Shown here in pieces: positions 27,945 through 36,112 of a DNA stretch of 64,000 bases (positions within the stretch are counted from its first letter, which is position 1; each line of letters opens with the position of its first letter). Origin of the DNA: Rubripirellula lacrimiformis (GTDB lineage: Bacteria > Planctomycetota > Planctomycetia > Pirellulales > Pirellulaceae); the NCBI RefSeq assembly GCF_007741535.1, contig NZ_CP036525.1, forward strand, positions 7,564,001 through 7,628,000, read 5' to 3'. Under the pieces are notes generated by a model that was not told where the DNA came from, ran no database searches, and was given only the letters and a program-made list of their open reading frames with translations. The position numbers and the translations under genes were made by a program.

Positions 27945-29133
27945 ACCATCCACCCCTAGCGTCAATCGCCGTGTCCTGATCGACGGCACGAAGCTGGCCG
28001 ATTCGCGGCCCGATGGCATTCGCCGGTATGTGTCCGGGTTGTTGGGCGCGATGGTTCCGGTCGCCGCCCAGCATGAAGACTGGGCGGTGGATGTCCACCT
28101 TGGTTCGCGGATCATTCCGATCTCTGAAATTGGCCCTTGGCTGGACGTTCGAAAAAAGGCTCCAGAAACCGTCTTGCAGTTCTTTCGGCAACGGGTCGAC
28201 GGGCTTCGCGTGCAGGTGCAAAGGATGACGACTCATTACGACGTTGTGCATTTGACCATGCCCAATACGTTTTGCGCGTTCCGCGGATTCAAGGGACGGC
28301 GACTGGTGACGGTTCATGACCTTTCGCATTTGGCATGCCCCCAGTGGCAGACAACCACCAATAGCGAAAGCCTGGAACGGGGACTGCAAGACGCTGTCCA
28401 AAGAGACGCTCGCTTCACCACCGTTTCCGATTTTGTGCGAAAGGAACTGGCCACACGTTGTGGGATTTCCAGCGCCCACGAAACCGGCGCGGGTTGCGAT
28501 CGTTCGCGGTTTCACTCGCGACATTCCGTGGATGCCAAACGCGCGGTCCGAACCAAGTATTCGTTGCCTGATGCTCCCTTCCTGCTTTCGGTCGGCACGC
28601 TGGAGCCCCGGAAAAACCTGCTGGGTACGGTGCGGGCCTATCGCCAACTGTTGGAATCCAACCCGCAAACGACTATCGATCTGGTCATTGTCGGGCATTA
28701 CGGATGGGGCGACCTCAGCGACGTGCACGATGCCGCCAAAGGTTGCGATCGGATCCACTGGATCGGTGGTGTTCCCGACGATGACCTGCCGCTGATCTAC
28801 GCACAGGCCGAAGCGCTTTCGTATGTATCGCACTACGAAGGATTCGGATTGCCAGCGCTCGAATCGATGAACTGTGGCGTGCCGGTGGTCTACGGTTCGG
28901 GCACAGCGGTTGCTGAGGTCGTCGCCGATGCGGGTTGGGCGGCAGACCCCAACAGCACCGAACAGATCTTCCATTGCTTTCGCGAAGTTGCAACGCGGCC
29001 GGACATTCGCCAAGAACGATCCGACAGGGCGATTCGGAGGTCCGAGCAGTTTGGATGGTCGCGCGTTGCCGAAGCAATGTGGGATCAGTACACTGCCGTC
29101 GCGGAGTGCCGAGTCGCTCGGCTAGCAGGTTAA
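27937..29133 (+). CDS. GT4 family (GT-B) glycosyltransferase
   Basis: The true start is the GTG at 27937, overlapping the previous stop by 8 bp; the longer frame from 27736 reads through the upstream gene and is not homologous. The ~398 residues show RRVLIDGTKLADSRPDGIRRYV at the N-terminus (acceptor domain) and, in the C-terminal domain, LLSVGTLEPRKN, HWIGGVPDDDLPLIYAQAEALSYVSHYEGFGLPALESMNCGVPVV: the E-x7-E motif and phosphate-binding lysine of GT4 enzymes. It likely extends a surface glycan. Part of the operon from the PqqD gene onward. Confidence 0.9.
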   Translation: MAKPSTPSVNRRVLIDGTKLADSRPDGIRRYVSGLLGAMVPVAAQHEDWAVDVHLGSRIIPISEIGPWLDVRKKAPETVLQFFRQRVDGLRVQVQRMTTHYDVVHLTMPNTFCAFRGFKGRRLVTVHDLSHLACPQWQTTTNSESLERGLQDAVQRDARFTTVSDFVRKELATRCGISSAHETGAGCDRSRFHSRHSVDAKRAVRTKYSLPDAPFLLSVGTLEPRKNLLGTVRAYRQLLESNPQTTIDLVIVGHYGWGDLSDVHDAAKGCDRIHWIGGVPDDDLPLIYAQAEALSYVSHYEGFGLPALESMNCGVPVVYGSGTAVAEVVADAGWAADPNSTEQIFHCFREVATRPDIRQERSDRAIRRSEQFGWSRVAEAMWDQYTAVAECRVARLAG

Positions 29134-29172
29134 CGGCTTAGCGGCTTAACGGGGGGCTACGAATCAGACGCC

Positions 29173-29937
29173 ATGAGCATCCCGAAAATCCTGCATCAAA
29201 CGTGGAAAGACGACAACGTTCCCGAACACTTTGCCGAATGTGTCCAGTCGTGGAAGACCCACCATCCCGATTGGCAGTATCGACTGTGGACGGACCAAGA
29301 CAATCGCCAGTTGATCGCTGACCGGTACCACTGGTTTTTGGAAACGTACGATCGCTATCCCAAGGCGATCCAGCGGGCGGACGCAATTCGCTATTTCATT
29401 CTTCACCGGTTCGGAGGAATGTACGTCGACCTGGATTTCATGTGCTGCAAACCACTGACCCCGCTGCTGGAAGGGCAAGCCTGCGTTGTCGGGCGGGAAC
29501 CGGTCCAGCATTGTCGCCACCACCGGGTCACCAACTTGCTATGCAACGCGTTGATGTCCGCCGTGCCGGGCCATGCGTTTTTTGAAGATGTGATCCAGCG
29601 GTTGCCGGAGTTCATCGGTCACGTCGAAAACAAAGAACCGATCCTTAGCAGCACCGGCCCGATCATGATGTCGCGAGTCTTCGAGGACTTTGCTGCACCC
29701 GATTCGGTGACCGTGGTTCCCTCGCGATACCTGTATCCGCTGACCCTGCATCAGGCGGCCCAATATCGGTTGGCCGGATGCACCGGCGTTGACCTTTCCA
29801 GTGCGTTTGCGATCCACCTTTTCTATGGCACCTGGTGGAAGACCGATGCATGGGACCGCAAGTGGCGCGGCTACTACAAGGCGAAGTCTCTGCTGCAGCA
29901 GTGCGGGCGCAGCCTCTGGCGACGCAGCTCGGCTTAG
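29173..29937 (+). CDS. GT32 family glycosyltransferase (DXD sugar-binding type)
   Basis: 254 residues. The family signature is plain: IPKILHQTWKD at residues 3-13, SWKTHHPDWQYRLWTD, then ADAIRYFILHRFGGMYVDLDF, where D-L-D is the metal/nucleotide-sugar DxD. A C-terminal HLFYGTWW block is also typical. Such enzymes add mannose, galactose or related sugars to glycans, including capsule and glycolipid acceptors. It closes the operon 39 bp after the GT4 gene; about 390 bp without genes follow. Confidence 0.9.
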   Translation: MSIPKILHQTWKDDNVPEHFAECVQSWKTHHPDWQYRLWTDQDNRQLIADRYHWFLETYDRYPKAIQRADAIRYFILHRFGGMYVDLDFMCCKPLTPLLEGQACVVGREPVQHCRHHRVTNLLCNALMSAVPGHAFFEDVIQRLPEFIGHVENKEPILSSTGPIMMSRVFEDFAAPDSVTVVPSRYLYPLTLHQAAQYRLAGCTGVDLSSAFAIHLFYGTWWKTDAWDRKWRGYYKAKSLLQQCGRSLWRRSSA

Positions 29938-30325
29938 CCGGAACAGCCCATGCCGCCGGCAATCCCACGCAGCACGCTATTCACCGTCACGCGATCGACG
30001 TGACCCGCCGACAAGCCCTGCGCCACGCCACCACCAACGCCCGATCACGCTGCGGCAGATTTCGACCGGATCGGCAGTGCTAGCAAATCAAAGAATGCTA
30101 GCTATCACTCCACACCTGGAATGGGCGATCAAATCGCCAGGAATCTGGCTCCGGCGCCGCAAATCCTGGAGCCTGGGCGGACTGCGAGTCGATTAGTTCT
30201 CAATTGCGACAGCAAAAACACCTCGCTATCTCGAGTGGCGGCGCTCACGCCCACTTAGCCGGCGATTTGCTCCTCGCGATTCGTGTTTCCCGCATCATGA
30301 CTGAGCCACCCATCACGTCACATCG
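29938..30325 (+). other. Intergenic region, no gene recognised
   Basis: About 390 bp between the glycosyltransferase operon and the ABC exporter. Frames here are short, basic and without motifs. No clear terminator hairpin with a T-run and no promoter pair could be placed. Confidence 0.4.
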
Positions 30326-31954
30326 ATGAAACTGTTCCTGATCCTGATTCGATCATCCTGGGTATCCGGCCTTGTGTCTGGATTACTGGGTGCGCTAAGC
30401 GGCATGGCGAATCTCGGATTGATCATGTTGATTCATCGTGCGTTGACGGACGATCCATCCGATTCGCAGTGGCTGCCCTATTTATTCGCGGGCGCCTGCG
30501 TGTTGGTGCTGATCACTCAAGTGACGGCCAAGCATCTGCTAGTTCAGCTGTCACAGGCCACGGCCGCTCGGCTGCGATATGAACTGTGCACCAAGATCAT
30601 CGCCGCTCCGTTGCCAACATTGGAATCAGTGGGGTCGCACCGATTGTTGGCAGCTTTGATCGACGACGTGAACTCGATCACATCCGCCCTGTCTGCGTTC
30701 CCGGCCGCATGTGCCAATGCGATGGTGTTGGTTTGTGGACTGGTGTATTTGGCGACCCTGTCGGTTCCGCTTGCAGGCGGGACGATCTTGATGGCCAGCA
30801 TCGGCGTGTTCAGTTTTATGACCGGGCTTCGGTTCGCCAATCGCCACTTGCGACAAGCTCGCGAAGACCAAGACGAAGTGGTCAAGCAGTTGCGAGCGAT
30901 GATCGACGGCATCAAGGAACTGAAAGGCAACAACATGCGATGCCTAGACTTTGTCTATGACGTGTTGCTGCCGGCCGATACCAAAATGCGTCACAGCCTG
31001 ATCATCGGATCGAATATTCAGGGCTTTGCCCACAGTTGGGGACGTCTGTTCCTGTTTATCGGCATCGGGTTGTTGCTGTTTGCCTGGCCACAGATCGCGA
31101 CCGTTTCGACGGCCACGCTGACCGGATACGTCCTGACGATCCTGTACCTAACGTACCCATTGGACGGGATCCTGGGTTGGTTACCAGCGATGAATTCGGC
31201 GTCGATCGCCGTGGCCAAGATCGAGACCCTGGGCCTGATGATCGACCAGCCCGAACACCAGACATCGCTGTCGGCCCCCGCCCGATTCCGTTCGCTTGAA
31301 ATGCACGGCGTCACCTACCAATACGATTCCAAGGATGACAATTGCTTCGCGCTGGGGCCAGTCGATTTGACGCTATCGCCAGGTGAGACCCTCTTCATCG
31401 CCGGCGGCAACGGCAGCGGAAAAACGACGCTCGCAAAACTATTGACCGGGCTGTACGTTCCCGATGCTGGCCGCGTTCAGTGGAACGGCAACGACGTGAC
31501 CGACAAAGAACGTGCAGACTACCGCCAACTCTTTTCGACGGTTTTCGTGGAAGGGCATCTTTTTGACCGGTTGCTTGGGATCGACGCAACACCTGGCAAA
31601 CTGCAACACTGGCTTTCCATCTTGGGCATGGAAGACAAGGTCAACGTTCAAACCGGCCGACTGTTGACCGGCGAGCTTTCACGGGGCCAGCACAAACGCT
31701 TGGCACTTCTGGTAGCGGCCCTGGACGACCGTCCCATCTTTGTGTTCGACGAATGGGCTGCCGAACAGGATCCGGGATTCAAAGACATTTTCTATCAGCA
31801 GATTCTTCCCGAGCTTCACCGCAGTGGCAAAACCGTTGTCGCGATCACGCACGACGATCGTTACTTTTCGGTGGCCAGCCGTGTGCTGAAGGTAGCCGAT
31901 GGTCGACTGAACTTGGTCGCCGATCTGCAATCCACACCGCGGCGCGCAGCATGA
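30326..31954 (+). CDS. ABC exporter of the cyclic-peptide/siderophore type (PvdE/SyrD-like)
   Basis: 542 residues: a six-helix exporter domain (helices near 10-35, 50-70, 125-150, 150-170, 240-258 and 264-290) fused to an ATPase. Walker A is GGNGSGKTT (360-368), the signature is LSRGQHKR (451-458) and the Walker B region reads FVFDEWAAEQDP (472-483). The D-E-W-A-A-x-Q-D-P block is the hallmark of the SyrD/PvdE group, which moves peptide siderophores and lipopeptides across the inner membrane, and is unlike ordinary lipid exporters. No NRPS is in the window. The MacB gene follows after 94 bp on the same strand. Confidence 0.87.
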   Translation: MKLFLILIRSSWVSGLVSGLLGALSGMANLGLIMLIHRALTDDPSDSQWLPYLFAGACVLVLITQVTAKHLLVQLSQATAARLRYELCTKIIAAPLPTLESVGSHRLLAALIDDVNSITSALSAFPAACANAMVLVCGLVYLATLSVPLAGGTILMASIGVFSFMTGLRFANRHLRQAREDQDEVVKQLRAMIDGIKELKGNNMRCLDFVYDVLLPADTKMRHSLIIGSNIQGFAHSWGRLFLFIGIGLLLFAWPQIATVSTATLTGYVLTILYLTYPLDGILGWLPAMNSASIAVAKIETLGLMIDQPEHQTSLSAPARFRSLEMHGVTYQYDSKDDNCFALGPVDLTLSPGETLFIAGGNGSGKTTLAKLLTGLYVPDAGRVQWNGNDVTDKERADYRQLFSTVFVEGHLFDRLLGIDATPGKLQHWLSILGMEDKVNVQTGRLLTGELSRGQHKRLALLVAALDDRPIFVFDEWAAEQDPGFKDIFYQQILPELHRSGKTVVAITHDDRYFSVASRVLKVADGRLNLVADLQSTPRRAA

Positions 31955-32048
31955 TCCGTCATGACGCAGCAATGCGGGCAATGGCAGGGCGTGGATCGCG
32001 CGATCCATCCCCAACGTCCATCCACTCCGCTAAACCAGGGCTGCAACA

Positions 32049-34103
32049 TTGATCGAACTCAATGGGCTGCGCAAAAACTATCGAGTCGGCGACCACGACT
32101 TGGCGGTGCTGAAGGGCATCACGCTGAACATCGAATCGGGCGAATACGTGGCGTTGATGGGTTCGTCGGGCTCCGGCAAGACGACCTTGATGAACCTGTT
32201 GGGCAGCCTGGACCATCCGACGGACGGGGTCTATCGCTTGGCAGGGATCGATGTTTCGAGTCTGACGCCGATGGAACTTGCGGCGTTTCGGAGCCAGCAT
32301 ATCGGGTTCGTCTTTCAGAACTTCAACCTGCTGCCACGCGCGACCGCGCTCGACAACGTGCTGTTGCCGACCATTTATGCATCGGACGGTCGGTCCCGGC
32401 GTGAATGCGTCGAAGACGCGACGCGATTGCTAGAGTCCGTTGGTTTGGCCGGGCGACTGGACCATATGCCCAATCAATTGTCGGGCGGCGAACGACAGCG
32501 AATTGCGATCGCACGTGCGTTGATGAACCGCCCCAAACTATTGCTCGCTGACGAGCCGACGGGAAACCTGGACACTGTCACCGAGCAGGAAATCTTGGCG
32601 TTGTTTCGGCAGCTGAATCAAGAACACGGCATCACGCTGGTCGTGGTGACCCATGACGCGGAAGTCGCTCACGAAGCAGACCGTGTCGTGCGGATGAAGG
32701 ATGGTTTGGTTTCCGAAGACGTGCGACAACGCGAATCGATCGTCGATCGACCTAGCCATGCAAACGCCCAAACAGCGACCTTTCGCGAACAGACTCCCGT
32801 ATGGCCGCTGGCCGCCAGCTGGAACGCGGTGATGGTTGCCGTCATGGCACTGCGCCGCAACAAGCTGCGCACGTTCCTTACGATGCTGGGCGTCATTATC
32901 GGCGTCGCATCGGTGATCTCGACGATGGAACTGAGCGCGGGCGCGGCGACCGCAATCGAAGAAACAGTCGCCAGCATGGGCGCCAGCATGCTGACGATCA
33001 GCCCGGGCAAAGCATCTAGCACCAGCGGACGCCAACGTTCCATCGAAATCATCCCCGATGATGTGGTGGCGGTTTCCAGACAATGTTCGGCGGTCAAGGT
33101 CGCGGCTCCGCTGATCTATTCGCAGGTCCAACTGGTACGTCGAAATCGACGCTGGAGCCCCAACCTTGCCCTGGGCACAACCCCGCAATACTTAGAAGCC
33201 AGGAACTGGGACCAGCTGGAAATGGGGACACCGTTCACCGAGGCGCAGGTCCTGGATGCTTCCAAGGTCTGCATCCTGGGCAAGACCGTCGCTCGCGAAT
33301 TGTTCGACAGCGAGTACCCGATTGGCGAGGAAGTTCGTGTCAACGGAGTTCCGCTGCGCGTCGTGGGGGTGCTGACTGAAAAGGGCGGTGACGTGATCGG
33401 AAACGACCAAGACGACATCATCATCGGGCCCTGGACGACGTTCAAACTTCGCGTCAACAGCAGCCCGGGCGGCGCGGCCAAGCTAAGCACCTTTGCAGAC
33501 CTGATGCCGCCGATGCAACTCGCATCGATGAAGCGGTCAACGCAGCGCGAAGAGATCCATCAGATCTATGTCGAAGCGATATCCCCCGACCATGTCGAAC
33601 TGGCACGCCAACAGATCACTCGGGTGCTCTCTCGCCGACACAATGTCGATCCCGCCGGTGCCTACCGCATCAATGACATCACCGAAGTGTCACGGGTGGT
33701 CGGGCAAGTCGTTGGTGGTGTGTCCGCCCTAGGGCTGGTGATCGCCGGTGTTTCGTTGATGGTCGGTGGCGTCGGGATCATGAACATCATGCTGGTCTCG
33801 GTCACCGAACGAACCCGAGAAATCGGTCTGCGGATGGCGGTCGGCGCCGATCGCAGCGCGATCCTCCGTCAATTTCTGATCGAGGCGACAGTGCTGTGCA
33901 TGGTCGGCGGATTCGTGGGTATTTTCGCAGGCCACATGTGGTCGTCGCTGGTTGCCCAGGTGATTGGCTGGCCGACCACGATGTCGATCTGGGCACCGAT
34001 CATTGCCGTTTCCGTTGCCGCGACCGTGGGGATCGTTTTCGGATACTACCCGGCCCGAACCGCATCGCGGTTGAACCCGATCGATGCCCTGCGTTACGAG
34101 TAA
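32049..34103 (+). CDS. MacB-like ABC transporter (ATPase-permease fusion)
   Basis: A TTG start at 32049 with AGGG ten bases upstream gives 684 residues. The N-terminal ATPase has Walker A GSSGSGKTT (38-46), signature LSGGERQ (145-151) and Walker B LLLADEP. After a linker comes helix 1 (LRTFLTMLGVIIGVASVIS, about 275-295), a large periplasmic domain (~300-555), and three helices in the FtsX-type permease end (LGLVIAGVSLMVGGVGIMNIML, TVLCMVGGFVGIFAG, and a last one before YYPARTASRLNPIDALRYE). MacB works with a MacA adaptor and a TolC duct; candidates for both are at 13281 and 11336. Confidence 0.92.
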   Translation: MIELNGLRKNYRVGDHDLAVLKGITLNIESGEYVALMGSSGSGKTTLMNLLGSLDHPTDGVYRLAGIDVSSLTPMELAAFRSQHIGFVFQNFNLLPRATALDNVLLPTIYASDGRSRRECVEDATRLLESVGLAGRLDHMPNQLSGGERQRIAIARALMNRPKLLLADEPTGNLDTVTEQEILALFRQLNQEHGITLVVVTHDAEVAHEADRVVRMKDGLVSEDVRQRESIVDRPSHANAQTATFREQTPVWPLAASWNAVMVAVMALRRNKLRTFLTMLGVIIGVASVISTMELSAGAATAIEETVASMGASMLTISPGKASSTSGRQRSIEIIPDDVVAVSRQCSAVKVAAPLIYSQVQLVRRNRRWSPNLALGTTPQYLEARNWDQLEMGTPFTEAQVLDASKVCILGKTVARELFDSEYPIGEEVRVNGVPLRVVGVLTEKGGDVIGNDQDDIIIGPWTTFKLRVNSSPGGAAKLSTFADLMPPMQLASMKRSTQREEIHQIYVEAISPDHVELARQQITRVLSRRHNVDPAGAYRINDITEVSRVVGQVVGGVSALGLVIAGVSLMVGGVGIMNIMLVSVTERTREIGLRMAVGADRSAILRQFLIEATVLCMVGGFVGIFAGHMWSSLVAQVIGWPTTMSIWAPIIAVSVAATVGIVFGYYPARTASRLNPIDALRYE

Positions 34104-34155
34104 CCACCGGCGGCGAACTGAAGAGCATAGCGACCCCAACACCCGCGAGTGGCCG

Positions 34156-34216
34156 CTCGCTGGTTGGCTGTTCGCTGGTAGGACGATTCGCTAGTAGGAC
34201 GTTCGCTGGCTAGCCG
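34156..34216. repeat. Four degenerate 15-16-bp direct repeats
   Basis: Copies start at 34156, 34171, 34187 and 34202, with a core of TTCGCTGGTAGGACG and point changes. They fill half of the 130-bp space between the convergent MacB and reductase genes. They could be slippage products or act in termination. Confidence 0.6.
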
Positions 34217-34233
34217 CATCCGGGGCGATCCAG

Positions 34234-35739
34234 CTACGCGAACGCGACTTCCGAAAACAGCGTTCGGCACATGTCCACCGCGTCGCGAAACACTGTCGCA
34301 GTGCACGCGTTGCCGCTGAGATATCGGCGGATCTCGGTCGGGCAAAGGTCCTGCTCGGTCGTCAGCTTTGCAAGAACGTTGGCGTTGGCGCGAATCGTGG
34401 GCGTGTGAGGGCAGGGCAGTCCATGAGCAACTTCGAATCGAGCGGACCCATGTCGCCGGGCCACTCGCCACTGACCGCCACCCGGGCCAAGAATATCCAG
34501 GCCCAGATGAGCATGCGTCTGCACTTGGCAGGCCTCGTCGGGTTCCTGACGCATCGATGCAACGGTCGCATCTCGCAAGAAATCAACCAGTGGGCTAGGT
34601 GAATTGACACCTCGATCGCGTCGTTTGCCCCACCGGTCTGCCAAGCCAAATGCCATGTATCGGTGAATGACGGTTTCGTCAATTTCTGGACAAGGGAGAT
34701 CCGAAGTGAACTTCAGCAGGTTCGAATTGTCGAACTTCGGGTCTGTCGAATTGTACGATTCGTAAAGCGAGACTCCCGAAAAATAGTTCCGTTCGAAACC
34801 ATTCAGTTCGTCGCCCGGTACGTTGTCATCCCCGCGAAATTCGACCCCATCGGAGTTGAAATAAGAGCAGCAGCAATCAATGATCTTTCGCGGCGTCAGG
34901 TGGATTCGCGGCGTCAGATGGTAGGTCTGCCCGTGAGCCTCGGGCGTGTCCAGCAACCTGGAAACCACGTTGGCAACCCAATCGATGGGCACAACGTTGC
35001 GACGTTCCTGGCCCGTCATCGGAAGGCGAATGGGAGTGTGACGAACACCGTTTTCGTCAGGCTCGACCATCGGCACCAACAGCGACATCAATCGCAGATA
35101 AGTATGCAGCCCGTGGTAACTGGTGGTGTATCCGGTCTGGCAGTCGCCCGAAATGACCGCTGGCCGATAAACCGTCAGCTGATCCAAATGGGGTGCTGCC
35201 CGAACGGCATGCTCGGCTTCAAACTTGCTTCGCTCATAGTCATTGCGAAAGTCCTGCCCAACATCCAAATCCGATTCGCGGACCAAGTCGGTTCGGTTGC
35301 CGCAGACGTACGCGGTCGAGAAGTAATGGAAGTCGCGGATACCGGTCGTGCGACAGAACGCGAGAACGTTTTTCGTACCACCCAGGTTGGTTTTCCAAGG
35401 ATCCTCGGCTCGATCGGCCCCCTGAAACTTCAGCACCGCCGCACCGTGAACCATTCGTGCGCAATTGTTGCGGACCCAATCGGTCGCACCAGCGCTAAGC
35501 CCAAGATTGGGCTGGACGATATCGCCTTCTAGACAGACAGGACGAGGCAGTTCGCGCCCAAGTTCCGCTTCGAATCGCTGCAGAATCGCTTCGACCCGCT
35601 CATACGCCGTCTGCTTTTTGCTGCGTCTGACAATCACTGCAATGCGTTTGCCAGCTGCCATCGCATTGCGAATCATGTACTGCCCGACAAGACCAGTCCC
35701 ACTGGTCATCAGAGTGTATTGTTGGTTTCCATTCACCAT
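34234..35739 (-). CDS. Stand-alone thioester-reductase-like SDR protein
   Basis: The ATG at 35739 (MVNGNQQY) is preferred because the 55 residues added by the frame from 35904 precede the Rossmann strand without homology. The 501-residue protein has TGTGLVGQYM for NADP(H), YFSTAYVCG with the catalytic Ser/Thr, and NDYERSKFEAE, the Tyr-x-x-x-Lys dyad, as in Lys2-type and myxobacterial reductase domains that release carrier-bound acyl chains as aldehydes or alcohols. FAR-like fatty acyl reductases share the layout and are an alternative. About 130 C-terminal residues are an extension of unknown role. No carrier protein is visible. It is convergent with MacB. Confidence 0.78.
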   Translation of the reverse strand: MVNGNQQYTLMTSGTGLVGQYMIRNAMAAGKRIAVIVRRSKKQTAYERVEAILQRFEAELGRELPRPVCLEGDIVQPNLGLSAGATDWVRNNCARMVHGAAVLKFQGADRAEDPWKTNLGGTKNVLAFCRTTGIRDFHYFSTAYVCGNRTDLVRESDLDVGQDFRNDYERSKFEAEHAVRAAPHLDQLTVYRPAVISGDCQTGYTTSYHGLHTYLRLMSLLVPMVEPDENGVRHTPIRLPMTGQERRNVVPIDWVANVVSRLLDTPEAHGQTYHLTPRIHLTPRKIIDCCCSYFNSDGVEFRGDDNVPGDELNGFERNYFSGVSLYESYNSTDPKFDNSNLLKFTSDLPCPEIDETVIHRYMAFGLADRWGKRRDRGVNSPSPLVDFLRDATVASMRQEPDEACQVQTHAHLGLDILGPGGGQWRVARRHGSARFEVAHGLPCPHTPTIRANANVLAKLTTEQDLCPTEIRRYLSGNACTATVFRDAVDMCRTLFSEVAFA

Positions 35740-36112
35740 GAAGAACAAACGAGTCGGGTAGCCACAAGGGCCGAAAAAGAACAGACAGACGGGGGGCAGC
35801 GGTCGCGGATCATTGTAATATTCGCGATGAACAAGGTGCAAGCCACGCTGTCCTAATTCACGGCGATCCGTCACCACATTCGTGCATGCCGAGTGAGCGA
35901 TCACCGGTTTCGAACCGACAATCCTTGATTCGATCGGGGGTCAGTCGATCGTTGATGACGGCAAGCTGCTAGGCAGACGGTTGACTCTGGGCAAGATAGA
36001 AGCTCGTAGCGGCGACTTGCCACGCCGTAGGTCCAACGGGGGAACCGGCACTTCGGGCCGCATCTGACTTGATAAGATCAGAAAAACGAAAACTTCTTGG
36101 GGGAGTGTCTCG
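35740..36112. other. Divergent intergenic region with the sulfatase ribosome site
   Basis: About 370 bp between the divergent reductase and sulfatase genes. A GGGGGAG run at 36099-36105, seven bases before ATG 36113, is a good ribosome site for the sulfatase. No gene or operator palindrome was seen. Confidence 0.45.

Noticed and set aside
27919-29013. 364-codon minus-strand ORF
   Set aside because: Antisense to the GT4 gene; no recognisable fold.
29131-29151. Short direct repeat after the GT4 stop (two GCGGCTTA-like copies)
   Set aside because: Only two 8-9-base copies; expected by chance in a genome of this composition.
18153-35739. NRPS or PKS gene cluster
   Set aside because: No adenylation, carrier or ketosynthase domain is present; only single accessory-type enzymes and exporters are seen.
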